Below the pieces are notes generated by a model. The model did not search any database, was not told the DNA's origin, and saw nothing but the letters and a program-made list of their open reading frames with translations. Both the position numbers and the translations under genes were made by a program. A DNA stretch of 64,000 nt from Lentinus brumalis. Lineage: Eukaryota; Basidiomycota; Agaricomycetes; Polyporales; Polyporaceae. Location: the NCBI GenBank assembly GCA_001792895.1, contig MARA01000035.1, positions 365,270 through 429,269 of the forward strand. The letters are read 5' to 3'. How positions within the stretch are numbered: position 1 is the first letter of the stretch; each line of letters starts with the position of its first letter. Shown here piece by piece: positions 24,324 through 36,577 of the stretch.

Positions 24324-26323
24324 TCACGCCCGCTTCTTGTAGTAAACGTGGGGGCTGATGAGTGGATGCTCGACCAGCGTCTTCCACATCGCGCGCCATT
24401 CGAGAGGATTTCCCTGCAAGTCGACACAGCCGTCAGCGACTAGTCCGATAGATGCCACAATATACTGACCGCATCGCGCGCAAAGACGACAAAGGAGCCC
24501 GTGTAGTTCTCGATCTTGAACTCCTCGATTTCGACGTAGCCCTTCATGTGGATCTTGCGCTTGTCCTTCGTCCCGATACGCATCCGAATCATCGGGACGT
24601 CCTCGGGGTCTTCGGGGATGAACTCCTTGGCTGGGTTCATCTTCACGCCCATCTCCGCAAGCGCCTCCTGAACGAGTCCGAGAAGCGCGTGAGGCAGGAG
24701 GGCGGCGAAGAACCGCGTGAGGTGCGGCGAATAGCGGTACTTGCTCCCGCCGGACACTTGCGACTGCGCAAAAAGGCGTCAGCGACCGGCGACATCGGTT
24801 CTACTAGAAGGAGTGCGAGACGTACGAAGAGCATGAGCGACTGAGTGAACTGTGTCCGGGTGGGAAGCCTGATCGTGTCCTCGTCGTCGGTATCCATGGA
24901 CTCCTCGCCGATGTCGGGCTCGGCGATACCCATGTGTCCACTCGCGCGGAGACCTTCTGTCAAGCTCGCGGCGATCGCGGCAATTCCCCGCGACGCCAGC
25001 TGGCTCGGTCTGTGGGGGGTAACGAAGGGTCAGCGCTGTCCACGTCTACGACGTCCACTCATCACGATTCACCTTGTCACCCAGCGATCCCCAGCAACGT
25101 CTGCCAGCGTCATCCGCTGAGAAGGATCGATGTCAAGCATACCAGTGATGAGAGCTAAGCACGAGTAAGACCCGCACGCTTTCAATATGAGAAATTCAGG
25201 ATCAACGCACAGAGAGCGTCTTGGGAGAAGCGGTTCCATGGTCTGTGGTTGAAGGCTTCTCCGGTGATGTACTCCCTGAATTCCGTGCTACCTCTCGTCG
25301 GCTCATCCCACGGCGTATCTGATCGAAGTCAGTGTGCCACGTACGGACTTGAACGGAGAGAAGACGCACTGCCGGCCAGCATCGTGAACAGGATGACACC
25401 GCTGCCCCAAACGTCGATCGGCTCGGCCGCGTACGAGTCTGTCCCCCGAAGCTGCAAGGTACAACACAGCATAAACACGTAATCAATGGAAAAATAGCCA
25501 CACGACGCACTTCCGGCGCTATGTATGGAAGGCTACCACATCGCTCGTTCAGCACACGGGTCTTGCCGGTCTCTTTGATCTTGTACACCGCGCACAGCCC
25601 GAAGTCGCTGATCTTGAGCGTTCCTGCCGCATCGAGCAAAAGGTTTTCCGGTTTGAGATCCCGATGGCAAACCCCCTCGTCGTGTAGGTATTGCTGCGTA
25701 CCATGCTATCAGCTAATGAACGCGCCAGGCTGATCCTGTAACGTACCAGACCAGCAATCATTTGACAGAAGTAGAAGTGTGCAATGTCCTCGTTTATTCC
25801 AACATCGGGTACTGTGTACGGTCATGAGCCGCGTCGCAGCGAGTCAGTGCAAGATAAGTCTTACCAATCTTGTCAAAGAGGTCGCCGCCAGCGGCCATCT
25901 CCATCAGCAGGTAGAACGCAGGCAGATAGCCACCTCGCGCAGCTTGCTCTATCGAGAGCTTCGCAGCCCCAATAAGTTCCAGGATGTGCTTGTGTTTTAG
26001 GGCGCTGTGGACGCGACATTCTTTGTCTATGGACTTCATCTGCCACTCGGAGAAGTCGGGCGTGATCGTGACGACCTTGCACGCTGCTACGCGATGGTTT
26101 CCAGGATGTACCGCTTGATAGACCCTACAGTGCGAGTCAGCGCAAGTTCGAGTTGTCAGCTGCCACGGGACACGCGGGTCGACCAGACTTACGTCGAGAA
26201 GCCGCCGCCGCCGATCTGCTTGACAATCTTGAAGCCTACCGGGAGCTACGGTCAACTGTTTGTGAGGAATCAACTTAGAGCTTACCCGCCACAGAGGGCA
26301 TCCGGAGTTTCTGTTCGGTCATT
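24324..26323 (-). CDS. CHK1: Checkpoint kinase CHK1
   Basis: Minus-strand multi-exon gene, start ATG 26323 ([12 protein letters not shown]), stop codon 24324-24326. The kinase domain shows the glycine loop [15 protein letters not shown] with the catalytic Lys, the hinge [38 protein letters not shown] and the activation segment [12 protein letters not shown]. That last stretch, with the DFGLC signature, is typical of CHK1 rather than other CAMK-like kinases. After the kinase domain is a Ser/Asp-rich linker ([20 protein letters not shown]), then a C-terminal regulatory region of KA1-like character ([27 protein letters not shown]). CHK1 acts in the nucleus downstream of ATR-type kinases to delay mitosis after DNA damage. 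Introns are about 50-65 nt. No frameshift was noticed. It is transcribed in the same direction as GCN2 but is not functionally linked to it. Confidence 0.93.
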
Positions 26324-28974
26324 GTGATAGTTGTGGGAGGTCGGGTCGGTGGCAACGCGAGGACAAGAAGACAAAGAGACGCGCCGACGCGTGTCGCGTT
26401 CAACACGTTTACGTCACGCAGTGCGCGTCGAGTCACACTCTCACGTGCGTCGCGTATATGTCACGCACCGCCTCAGGCGCTAGTATCTCAGCTAGCCGCT
26501 CAAGACGCCGGACAGTCCAGTTCTCTCAGCTCCCCGATACTACTGGCGATAAACGGTGTTGGAGCATGTTACCGGCACGAGTGCGCCTCGCCGTGGCTGA
26601 CATGCTCCAGATGGTTGACGTGCTTCTCTCCCGGTACGCAGTCACTACTCTGCACATAGTACTTACACCCTGCAGAACCGCTCACGGTTCTTAGTGTGCG
26701 TACATGCTGTGTGGGTCTGTTGTGCACTAATGTAGTAATGTAGCGTCATTGCGTCCTCTGGTAACTGCGATGCATCGTCCGCGATGCATCAACTAGCACT
26801 AGGATGCAGCCGCGTCCATCCGTTGGCGGAGCGCACGTCCGAATCGTCGTCCCACTCCCTCAAGTCGTGAGATCGTTGTGGACGTATGAGTCGCACCCTC
26901 CGAGCTATTCCACGACTCCAGGCAGCTCCGTCGTGCACGCTCCGAGGCTTCGGAGAGTGGGCTGGGAGCACGGGAGCTGTGAGCACAGCACAGCCCGGGG
27001 CTGCTTCGACGCCTCGACTCGGCTCTGCGAAGCTCGGCGAGGAGTCGGTCTGGAAGTGGGCAGGCACGCACTTGATAAGGGCGGAAGACGCGTCTGCCAC
27101 ATCTTTAGCGTAACATGATACCGAACTTCTCTGCCCGTCTTCTGCCCGCAGGGCGGTCGAGGCGGATGACGACCTGGCCGATCAGTTCCCCTTCGAAGTC
27201 AGTCCACCTCCGGGTGACCGAGTCGAGTCTCAGCTCGAAGGCTCCCACTCCCAGGCTGTCTACATAGCGGCGTTGCCCGACACGCTGGCGGGAAGAGGCT
27301 CTTCGCGGTAATTGGCCACGCGGGCCGGTAACTGTGCTGCCCCGAACCATGTATGTTTGACCGTGGTTGAGTACTCGGCCGCTCTCGCGAACTTGCCTAA
27401 GGACACCGCGAGAGCCTGCTTGCTCGCGTGGGCGACCGGCCGTATGTATGATATGCTCATTCGCGTGTACTTGAGCACTGAAGACGTGCTCCGACCCGAA
27501 GGAACTACATCATGTCGTCCGGGTGATACATCGGAGAACGCGGAGGATATAGTCGAGAGCCCGGGCACGCCGGATGAAACAGGTACCCAGTCGCAGTACT
27601 TACGGACGTACTCCTCAACCCGGTTGGGCCGAGCAGAGACGTGATGTCAGTCCGACTCACCTTCCCATGCCATGACCTCGATCTCTCAATGATCATACAT
27701 AACTGCCAGGACGGATGACAACCTTACTTGGCCGAGCGGGCGAGTATGGAGCGTATGTTGATGATGTGAGGTGCCAGCGCAGTTCTGTGAAGCGAAGGGA
27801 ATCAGGTGGCGGTCGATAAGGTCCTGCCAAACCACAGAAGACAGAAGATCGTCCGCGCGTCGGCCACCGGGAGGACTCGCATCTGCTGCGTGTCTGCCAC
27901 GTCTTACTTCCGCGTGCCCCGAATATGCGTTGACTGCCCGGCGTGCGACGCCCACGAAGATAAAAGAGTATGGCGGAAGATCGCGCCTCACTTGTTCGCA
28001 CTACGCACGGGCAGATGGCGCCTCGGACGTCGTGCAGATATGGTTGATCTACTATAACGTGCAGATGCGGGGACGCTTGGAGAGATGGGACGCGACTGCG
28101 TGCGAGGTACGATTGGATTGCAATGGTGGGATATCGATGGTGCGGAACGTTGAGACTGAACGCCGCCTCGCACGCGAGCTGCCCGTGATACGGGTGCTCC
28201 GGAGGATGATACAGACACGGTGAACGTCGAGACGATCTACCAAAAGTGGGATGTAGAGCGCGCTATCTGGAGTGTACGATCACATACGCACCGGGGTAAG
28301 TGATCGCATGCAGTGGAGATAGACGGGCTCACGAATTGCCCTGCAATACTCTTGCGTAGCGGTAGACTGAAATCCTGTTTGGAGCAGAGCTATGCAAACT
28401 ACGTTCGCGGCGTGCAGACCTGCGTGCGGACGATGTTCCACCATGAGGCCTCCAACAAGATAAGCTCCACCCGCAATGTTACTGCGGTATAGTCACCGGA
28501 CTGCGTCGTGGACTCGCGTCAATGGAAAGCTGCAAGGGAAGGAGGACAACGTTCTCCTTGAACGTTCAGTAGATGGCTTGGTTGACAGCGGAAGCAGATG
28601 CCAGAGAACAGAGAACTGCCAGACGGCAGGTGGTTCTCAGCGGGCGGCAGCTGGTTCTGGAGGTGTGGAGCGGCCTGTGCGCGGTCTAGATCTTGGCATG
28701 GGTCGCGATTCTTGGGCATCGCGACCGCTCTGCGCATCGATGGGAGACGACACGGACGCTGCTGCAGAGGACAACGACAATAGTCGGTCGCGGGCAATGT
28801 CAATAAAACGTCGAAGGCGGCGGTGAGGGCACGAGCAACAACAAAGTAACAAAAGCGAGAACAAGGAGCTGAAATGGGCGCGACGCGAGAGGTGCACCGC
28901 TTACGTTAGCCACGTGGTGCGGGCTCCGTACCGGCGTGTCCGCGACCCCCTCTGCGTCTGGGCGCTCCCGCAAC
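26324..28974. other. Long region without a supported gene
   Basis: There are open frames on both strands, for example minus 27105-27350 (LRLDSVTRRWTDFEGELIG) and minus 27260-27568, plus 28476-28826. None has a recognisable domain, and adjacent frames cannot be joined convincingly. They could be decayed gene pieces. The start of the phosphatase repeat unit lies at the right edge. Confidence 0.4.
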
Positions 28975-29005
28975 TCTCCCCTTCTCTTCCCCGTCGTCTT
29001 CGCCT

Positions 29006-29011
29006 TATAAG
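29006..29011 (+). promoter_or_regulatory. TATA box of phosphatase copy 1
   Basis: TATAAG lies about 90 bp upstream of the ATG at 29101, inside a pyrimidine-rich leader. In the second copy the same place reads TATACC. Confidence 0.45.
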
Positions 29012-29100
29012 CCTAAGCGAGCCCGTTCACGACCCTCACGACCCCCCACGACATTAACCACATCTCGTCTACCAACCTCCACCAGTCCTCACACCAAATC

Positions 29101-29853
29101 ATGTCTGTCGCCACCTACGAGATGTCGCGTGCGTCGACGTCCAGGGCGTCGACCTCGACGACCTCGACCGCCTCGACCGCCTCGATGGCCACCCAAATGG
29201 CGACCTCTATCCGCCTGGCCCACCGGCCGCAATCCACGACGCCCCCCTCGCCCACCGTGCGCGTATCCCGCCACCGTCCCCGCCCGATACCCAACTCGTA
29301 CTGGGCCACCCCATACCTGGTCGCGTGCGAGTTCCCCTACTGCCCGCTGACGCCCGACCAGGCGCGCATGCACACCAAGCAGAAGCTCGACGCCCTCCTC
29401 CTCGCCGGCGTGCGCACCTTCATCGACCTCACCGAGCCCCACGAGCTCTTCCCGTACCACCCGCACCTCACCGAGCGCTGCACCGTCGTCGGCATCGACC
29501 CGCGCGACGTCGAGTACCACAACTTCCCCATCCGCGACCGCGACCTGCCCGACTCGGTCGACCTCGTCCGGCGCATCATGGGCGTCCTGCGCGACAACGA
29601 GGAGCGCGGCCGCATCTCTGCCGTGCACTGCCGCGGGGGCATCGGCCGCACGGGGCTCATCGTCGGCTGCTGGCTTGTCGAGTGCGGGATCGCGAAGGAC
29701 GGCGACGACGCGCTTCGGATGATCGCCGAGGAGTGGAAGAACGTCGAGAAGTGCAAGCGGTACCCGCTCAGCCCCGAGACGGGCCCGCAGCACGAGTACG
29801 TGCGCACGTTCGAGCGCGCCGCGTGGATCGATGAGAAGCACGAAGTTCTGTGA
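29101..29853 (+). CDS. Protein tyrosine / dual-specificity phosphatase-like protein, copy 1
   Basis: A single-exon 250-residue protein. The catalytic signature HCRGGIGRTG places the nucleophile at Cys177 and the phosphate-binding Arg at 183 (CX5R). The general acid is likely Asp146 or Asp148 in IRDRDLPD, at the usual distance upstream. Residues 1-50 are Ser/Thr/Ala-rich and probably disordered; the domain begins near NSYWATPYLVACEFP. By family, such proteins hydrolyse phosphotyrosine or other phosphomonoesters through a cysteinyl-phosphate intermediate. The substrate is unknown. No signal peptide. The ATG follows a CACACCAAATC leader and matches the start conserved in the second copy. Unlike most neighbours it has no intron. 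Confidence 0.85.
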   Translation: MSVATYEMSRASTSRASTSTTSTASTASMATQMATSIRLAHRPQSTTPPSPTVRVSRHRPRPIPNSYWATPYLVACEFPYCPLTPDQARMHTKQKLDALLLAGVRTFIDLTEPHELFPYHPHLTERCTVVGIDPRDVEYHNFPIRDRDLPDSVDLVRRIMGVLRDNEERGRISAVHCRGGIGRTGLIVGCWLVECGIAKDGDDALRMIAEEWKNVEKCKRYPLSPETGPQHEYVRTFERAAWIDEKHEVL

Positions 29854-30715
29854 ACGGACGGCGGATCGTCGGTGGCTGGTGAGTCGCGTCGTATCGTGCC
29901 GTGTCATTCCCCGCTGACACACTTCCCCAGCGTCGCTCGTGTTCGTCTGGCCCACATCCTGTGTTTACGCACCTGCTAAATTATGTTTCGGCTTCTCATC
30001 ATCAGTCTCCTGGGTAGACTTGACACGGACCGCTTGCACATACCATTTTCTGCTTCTGCTCCTGCTCCCCTGTCTCGCCCTTGTCGTCTCACTATTCCCC
30101 CCATCTGTCTCCCTTCTGTAGCATCTTTTTCATCTCTGCACGGTCGCCTCGTCTCCGTCTCGGGCATACGCACATTGGCATAGACGTACGCTACGCAATT
30201 CTCCTCATGACATCTCATCGTACATCAGTATATTCATGTCCTGTACAGTGCACTGGCTAATGCATCGGTGATTCTCTAGCGTCGAGCGATATGGACGAGT
30301 CATTGGGTTGGCAGCCCGCGATTCGGAGGTCGTTCCGACCCCTGGTCACAGTGGGCGCTCCAGAGTGGTATGCCATTGCATGCTTCGCCCGGACTTCGCC
30401 AGTTGCATCTGGCCAGCGTATGTATATGGACCCCATTGCTCGCTGGATCGAGCATCAAAAGTGCGTCCACGGAACGACCAGATCTTCTCGCCGTCATCAG
30501 ACCACTATTGGCACTTGCTGAGCGCGGATCTACGCGACGAATCGACGATCTAGCCGCAGGGTGGGCGTGCAGTAGCCTCGTGTCCCGCCGTCCGCAGCGG
30601 GCCCCGACGGTTTCCTGCTGCAGAACGAATGCTGGACTCTGGGAGATTTCTGGCAATAGTCTTGGCATTGTGTCTGACCATAGTCACGAGTACGGGGTGT
30701 TTCTGGGAAGGACGG

Positions 30716-32440
30716 CAAGGAGGAGGGCGAGAGCTCAGACGGGGCAGTGGTCCAGAAGTCCTTGTATATTTCGGAGCAGTACTACACAATACATGGATTC
30801 TACTACGCCTGCAAGACACCCCGGACGAGCCCCGAAGACGTCGAAATCCGCGGTCGGAAAGCGGGCGCCTATTCGTGCACTTCGCGTCCTCCGCCACCGA
30901 CGCGACTCTGCTCTGCACCACCACCATGTCGGTGCGTCCGCACTCCATCCAGCTTCCCTCGAAGATCTGCTGCGCGTTCTGAGCCATCTCTGCAGTCGTG
31001 AAGCCTGCCGAGGGTTGCAATTCTCGACCCACTGACCCGAGGTACGTGCTCGAGTCTCTTGACTCTTGAGTCTGCAGAGCCCTGACGAAGCGGCGCAGGC
31101 ACTCGAAGAGAAGTAAGTGGCACTCACCTGCATTTGCAGCGCCTCGATTATCGTGTCCTTCTCATTATCGCAGCTGTCCGCGCTCCGAATGGGACACAAG
31201 CAAGTACACAGCCCCATAGATGACACGACGTGCGGCGGGGAGAGACACACAAGGCGAGCACGACACACCTTCGTCTCGACGCTCCCAGTGTGTATCCCGC
31301 CCTCTCCTCTCTGCGTCCGATGTGTGACGTCCTCGCGCGGCTTCCGGAAGGTCAGTGAATACAGAAGGCAAGTGTAACGGACACGTGCTCACCAAGGCGT
31401 CTCGCGCCTTCGCCGCCAGCCAGCCCGCAACGAACCGAACGGTCGTGCGGGCTGGTTCTGCGCACACTGCTGCGTGGCACTAAGGACCAGCTCCGGGCGG
31501 AATAAAACGGATCCACGTGTGCTCACCGACGCGTCTGGAACCCGGGCCTTTGCCATAAGCCCGCCGCATCATCGGAACGGTCGTGCACGCCGCCGCGCAG
31601 CACCCAGGACCAGCTCCGGGCAGCGGACGCAGCAGCCCCGCAGCCTCGGGACGGTACACCAAGCCACGAGCTCACCTGCGTGCAGAACCGTCCCAGCGTC
31701 GCGCCCCTCCCTCTCGTATCAGTAGTGTGCTCCCATAGCGGCTGATACGACGTCTTCCTGTAGCAGAAGGTCAGTAAGCATGCGAGGTGAGCGTGATGCC
31801 AAGATGAACACGGACCTGTGAATGCTGACTTGACACCAGGATTTGCAGTGAGACGACTGCACTTTGCGGCTGGTTGCCATCTCCACGCGCCGGTACTAGC
31901 ACGGCACCTGCGTCGGGATGGCGGCGGTGAGTAGCTGAGTCCTGTGGCCGTGGTCCAGATCTGCGCAGGGGCTGATAGTTGCTGAAAGCAGAGGTGCGGC
32001 ATTGGGGACGGAGTGCGGAGCGGGGACCTTGTAAGATACGCGCAATGTCGTTCTGCGCGTCCTGCAAGGTCAGCGCAAGGGCGAGGGAGGTGCTGCGAGA
32101 GCGACGCACCAAATCCAGCTGACTGACCTTGACGGTCGACCGCGAAATCATCCCGACATTCTGCGAGGCTGCTAGCGGTCTCCGGCCTCTCGGTAAGCAA
32201 TGCGCCTTGCCTACCGTCGCAGTTTCTTTGAGTGCGTTCGTGCTGATAAAGCGGCTGCGACCGACAAGGCCGCCAGCCGGTAGGTACCGTGTTAACCAAA
32301 TTGATGTGCTCCCGGTCGCTGCGTCGAGAATGAGCGGTCTGCCGCCGCGCAGGAGAGGTCCAGCTGAACTTACCAGTAGCTGGCCTGCGGTTGACACGTC
32401 GTACCTCTGTAAGTCACCCTGCTACTAGTGTCAGCTGTCG
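30716..32440 (-). other. Possible intron-dense minus-strand transcript
   Basis: Several minus-strand segments have a good donor, a CTGAC branch site and a nearby AG, for example one acceptor after ACTGACCTTCCGGAAG (about 31.35 kb) and another after CTGCTACAG (about 31.75 kb). Candidate exons include DAQNDIARILQ and ASQNVGMISRSTVK (about 32.05-32.18 kb). I could not assemble a complete reading frame or recognise a domain. It may be a fast-evolving gene, a non-coding transcript or chance. Confidence 0.25.
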
Positions 32441-32725
32441 GTACTCGACGACGAAGACATATGGATGCGTGCTTACATGACAGCGTACTTAGTTTATTGC
32501 CAGCGCCGTCTGGCCTTTGAGGTAGCTACGATGGCGCGGTTTGGCGGCTAGGTGGTGGGAACTCGGGAGTGTTCAGAAGGAGGGCTTGGATTCGAAGGTG
32601 TTCAAGGAGAAACTAGGGAGGCTCTCGAGAAGAGCTCGATTGCTCGGGCGTATGTACGTCGATACAGAGCAATGAATGGTTTGTCGGCGAGCAGTATATG
32701 TGAGCGTTGTAATTACGAGGACTGA

Positions 32726-32811
32726 GGGGATGTCGACGGTGAGGGTGCTGAATGCGGGGATGTCGACGGTGAGGGGTGCTGAATGCGGGGATGTCGACGG
32801 TGGGGGTTGGC
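32726..32811 (+). repeat. Short tandem repeat, about 31-32 bp unit, three copies
   Basis: The unit begins GGGGATGTCGACGGTGAGG and continues to GTGCTGAATGC. The first two copies are nearly perfect and the third is truncated. No coding role is seen. Confidence 0.8.
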
Positions 32812-34277
32812 GGATGAGGAGAGACAGCAGGCGACTGCCACGTCGGTGCGATCAGGCTGTCAAGACGCGCTTCGCTTTACGTACTGGCTTGGTGATCTCT
32901 AGACGGTACGGAATATTGGGCGCGTTGATGCGGGATACCGGCTAACCATCAGCTTTGTTCTGCGCTTGCGCGATATGCCTCCCCTTGGCCCTTCAGGACT
33001 CGACTCTCTGTTCTCAGAATATTCTGTAGACATACCGCTATGAGTGGACTACCGCGACATGAGAGAGTGCGGCACTGAGGTCATGGGAAACCATCCGAGG
33101 CAGCAAGTACGTACCCGAGGTTGACTCTCCGCCGCAGCCACAACTAGCGTATATCAGATCATGACGCCCACCGGCGGTCTCGGTAGGGCGGCCTACGTAT
33201 CAGATGAGGCTGTAGTCAGCACTGAATACGTAAGTGGTGCCGGTGGGAGAATTCCTCCAGCTAACGAGGAGGAAACCCATACTTACCTGGAGCAAACCAC
33301 AGCACCAGCAAGTTACCTCAGTACCTGCATGCCAAAGCCTGATTAGAGGAGATCAGCGGAGAGTCTACAGGATTTTAGCTTTGCGATGTAGAGCACAAGA
33401 GTGTCACTGCAAAAAAGAACATAGAGTACTTAACAGGAGCAGTGCTGGTGAATTCAGGCATGCGAAGGTGACGAAATATAGAACCTAGTGGATATTGCAG
33501 CAGACAGAATGTTCGGAGAAATAAGCGGAAAGGCTAGAATAATATGCAGAAGCAGAGGAACACAGTCTGGTAGCCGATGACGACATGACCGCGAGCGCGA
33601 AGGAGCACTACCGCCGGGCGCTTGGATTCATTCCAGCCTCGAAGTTCATGCTTCCGCTCCTCCAGCCCACATACCGCACTCAATAATTGGCTGATGCATT
33701 CTGAGGCACTGTAAGTGGGTTACAGATATAGTACATGTCTGCTCAAGTGACTGTCAAGATTCTTTGCAGAGAAATCACTCAATATCATGTCCGATGCCAC
33801 AACCAGGGTATTTGGCCGACTACGACGATCCCGCACACAGTAATCAATCAAACATCAACGGGTACTATACCAACGGCAAGGAGGTTACAGATAATATACC
33901 TCGGAAGTCCGGATACAGCCAAAAAGGGGTAAAACACTGCAAAACGCACGCGCATGAGGACCCTGTCCTCCTGCCCCCGGGCAGCGAAGCTACGATGGCA
34001 GCGGACAGAGATAATTGCACCATCACATCAGGGCGCTACCTAGGCTACCCGAGTACCGCCCCGCCTGCTACGCGGCTCCAGACTCAAGTCAGAAGATGCA
34101 GAACTGCGTTTCAAACCTCTGGGCATACCCACAGATCCCTCGCCCGCTGTTCCGCCCATCCGTGTCGTCCGCTGGTTGGCCACCATCCGAACAGCTCCCG
34201 GCCTTCCGTAACACGCTGACGCAATAGGTCCACGTGAATCTATTGCGTGCGCCGCCCTCGGGGAACTGGGATCGGCG
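32812..34277. other. No gene recognised
   Basis: Somewhat more AT-rich than the surroundings, with only short frames. No repeat boundary or RNA gene was found. Confidence 0.4.
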
Positions 34278-36430
34278 ATGTATTCGCGCACGCACCGTCT
34301 TCTCTGCATACAAATATCCCGCTCTGTCGACCACAAGCTCAGCACCCACATCCCTTTCCCTCCTCCCCTCCCTTCCCCTGACGCGCCCCTGCCTGCTTGT
34401 ACAGTACTCGCCCGTCTTTTACAATCTACACGCCCTGCGAGTCCGTCCATGATGTCACTCCCGCTGTACTGCTCCTTCGTTCCGGGCACTTCATACTCCC
34501 GCACGACGCGTTTCCCTGGACCGGCAGCTTATGGCGACCGGTAAGTATGCTTGATTTGATTGTATTGAGGTCCGCCTAACTCTTTCGACCGTAGGAGTTA
34601 TCTTCGACTCGGAGTCGCACTGTGCATACAAGGTGAGTTGCCGGTCTTCTGCAGCTTGCCGTCCCCGGATCTGACTCGGTTGCTGCAGGTTGCCGATTCA
34701 CACAGCCGTCATAGCGGAGGGTTTCCCGCGGTTCTGATGAGCGAGGTACATGATTATTCTGTTTATTCTGTACAAATTGTCGAGGCTGACTTGAAGTTAA
34801 GTGTTACAGGGCCGCTCCATACCGGAGCTTCGGCAGCCAACACTCTGAGATCGGATCTGCATACCCGGCTAAGGTAAGTCCCTGTCATTGCATTCACGAG
34901 CAGTCTTGGCTCTCACCACGAGCGACCGGCCACTAACCGGGTTCCCATTCTCATAGAGCCATGCCGATCCAACCTCGAGGACGGTCCGCACGCGGCGCCC
35001 GACGCTGCTGACGTCGCCAGTCTCCCATGGTACTTACCAGGTACGCCTCCACCGCTCCTTCTATGATCGACACAGAAGCGACTCACGTCCGGCAGTCACG
35101 CAAGCACGGAGTCTGCACGATCATGGGCCTGTAGCCCAACCGTAACGCCGCCCTGCCCGAGCCCTTGCGCTGGGTTGTCCAAGCGAGCCGCCGGGTCCTA
35201 GAAGCAAACCTGATCACTCCCAAGGCGTCCGTTTGATTTCTGGGGATGGAGGTACGTCAGTAGACTGCAGGGATATGACCAAACTCGACTCACCGCTCCC
35301 TCAGATCGTTATCTCGCTTAGCGGACGCCCGTGCCGCTCGCATTCATGCACGTCCCGGACGCTAGCTAGCCTCAAGCGCGCTCTGTCCTTGCGCCTGCAG
35401 TCTCGGTGCTCAGCTGTGAGTATGTCTGCTGCATCACACACGCCCATGTCACTGACTGCGGCCCCGGGCGTGCCCGTCGTGCCTGCAGGCTCAGGCTCAC
35501 CTGGCTCCTACCGGCGTCGGACCTGATCGCTCCGACCTGCAAGGTCCGGAAGCACTCACCCGCCGTCCCGACTCGGAACGTCACTGCAAGGTGAGCAGCC
35601 ATCTCCCAACTTACACAGACTTTGGAGTGCCCGAGCACCTGCAGGCATAGAACGGTAGCATCAGCCTACTCACTTTTGACAGGCTGCAGGACCGTCGGTC
35701 GAACGCGGGACGAGCCGGCACGTCCTTCCGACCACAGTCGCGTCCGCGTGCCGTAGGCGCAAGGACACATTTGGTAAGTACCGGCGAGTTCTAGTATGCC
35801 CAAGCCGGCAGTTGGAGCTCGACATCGGACTCGCACATCCGTCCGTGAGCTCGAAGGTGCGTCCCGGCTCATCTTGGCGTTCTAGCGGTCCCCGCTGACT
35901 CGCGCCTGCCGTTGTCTGCTCCCAGCCGGTGACTCTGCAAGTCCCCGCCCGGCGGGACGTCGATGCCCGAGTGCAGCAGGACATGGCAGGCTCCAGAGTC
36001 GAGATTCGCCCCCGCGAGCGTGCCGCACACGTCCTGCGGTGTACGGAAGTCAGTCAGTGGCGTCGCATATGTTCATAGGCCAGCTGACATACCTCTGAGT
36101 GCTTAGAACGAATCCGCCAGTGAGCGTGCCACCGACGCATACTGAAGTTCACCCCAGGCCAGATACACCAACTGTGAGTGCATCCAGACTGCGACGAGCC
36201 GTGCTGGAACACTGGACACGGTACGTCAGTGATATCGAGAATACACGACTGAGACACGACTCACCGGCCGCGCAGATCGCTATTTCGACCTCCAGACACC
36301 TCAATCAGAGTCATCGCCCACGCCGCCGGGTTCCTCGGGTAGAACTCACGGGATGCGACACAGGTACTTACGACTCGTCCCGCTTCGCCCGCAGCAGCTG
36401 ATACATGCGACGGTGCCAGATATATTCCGG
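34278..36430 (+). other. Possible intron-dense plus-strand transcript
   Basis: A chain of short GT-AG intervals with correctly placed CTNAC branch sites can be read on the plus strand. Good intron candidates start GTAAGTATG at about 34,542, GTGAGTTGC at about 34,632, GTACATGATT at about 34,746 and GTAAGTCCC at about 34,874. Exon-like pieces are 40-130 nt. Joining them from ATG 34278 runs into a stop after a few exons. It may be a spliced non-coding RNA, an orphan gene misread by me, or decay. Confidence 0.27.
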
Positions 36431-36577
36431 GACGGCTAGATACACGGTGACGGAGCAAGACGACGTCGGCGCCGCCGCCGCCGTTGGGCCTCTGACAACA
36501 ACAGTGAGCACTCGGACTCACTCGTCGTTCGTTTCACACGGGACGGAACCCCGCGCACGAGCCCGCCGCGCTCCCGG

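Larger units (their letters stand above)
28975..30715 (+). repeat. Direct repeat unit A (phosphatase gene copy 1 with flanks)
   Basis: This segment is repeated in direct orientation at 38558-40217. Homology starts in the 5' leader at TCTCCCCTTCTCTTCC and ends at CTGGGAAGGACGG. Unit A contains a segment around 30,413-30,460 that is absent from unit B. Coding parts are nearly identical; non-coding parts have small indels. Confidence 0.9.

Noticed and set aside
27105..27568. Two overlapping minus-strand frames with protein-like composition
   Set aside because: I could not join them in phase or relate them to a family; left as unsupported.
29089..29955. Minus-strand frame of 288 codons opposite phosphatase copy 1
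   Set aside because: It mirrors third-position GC bias of the phosphatase and consists of Ala/Val/Gly/Arg low-complexity sequence.
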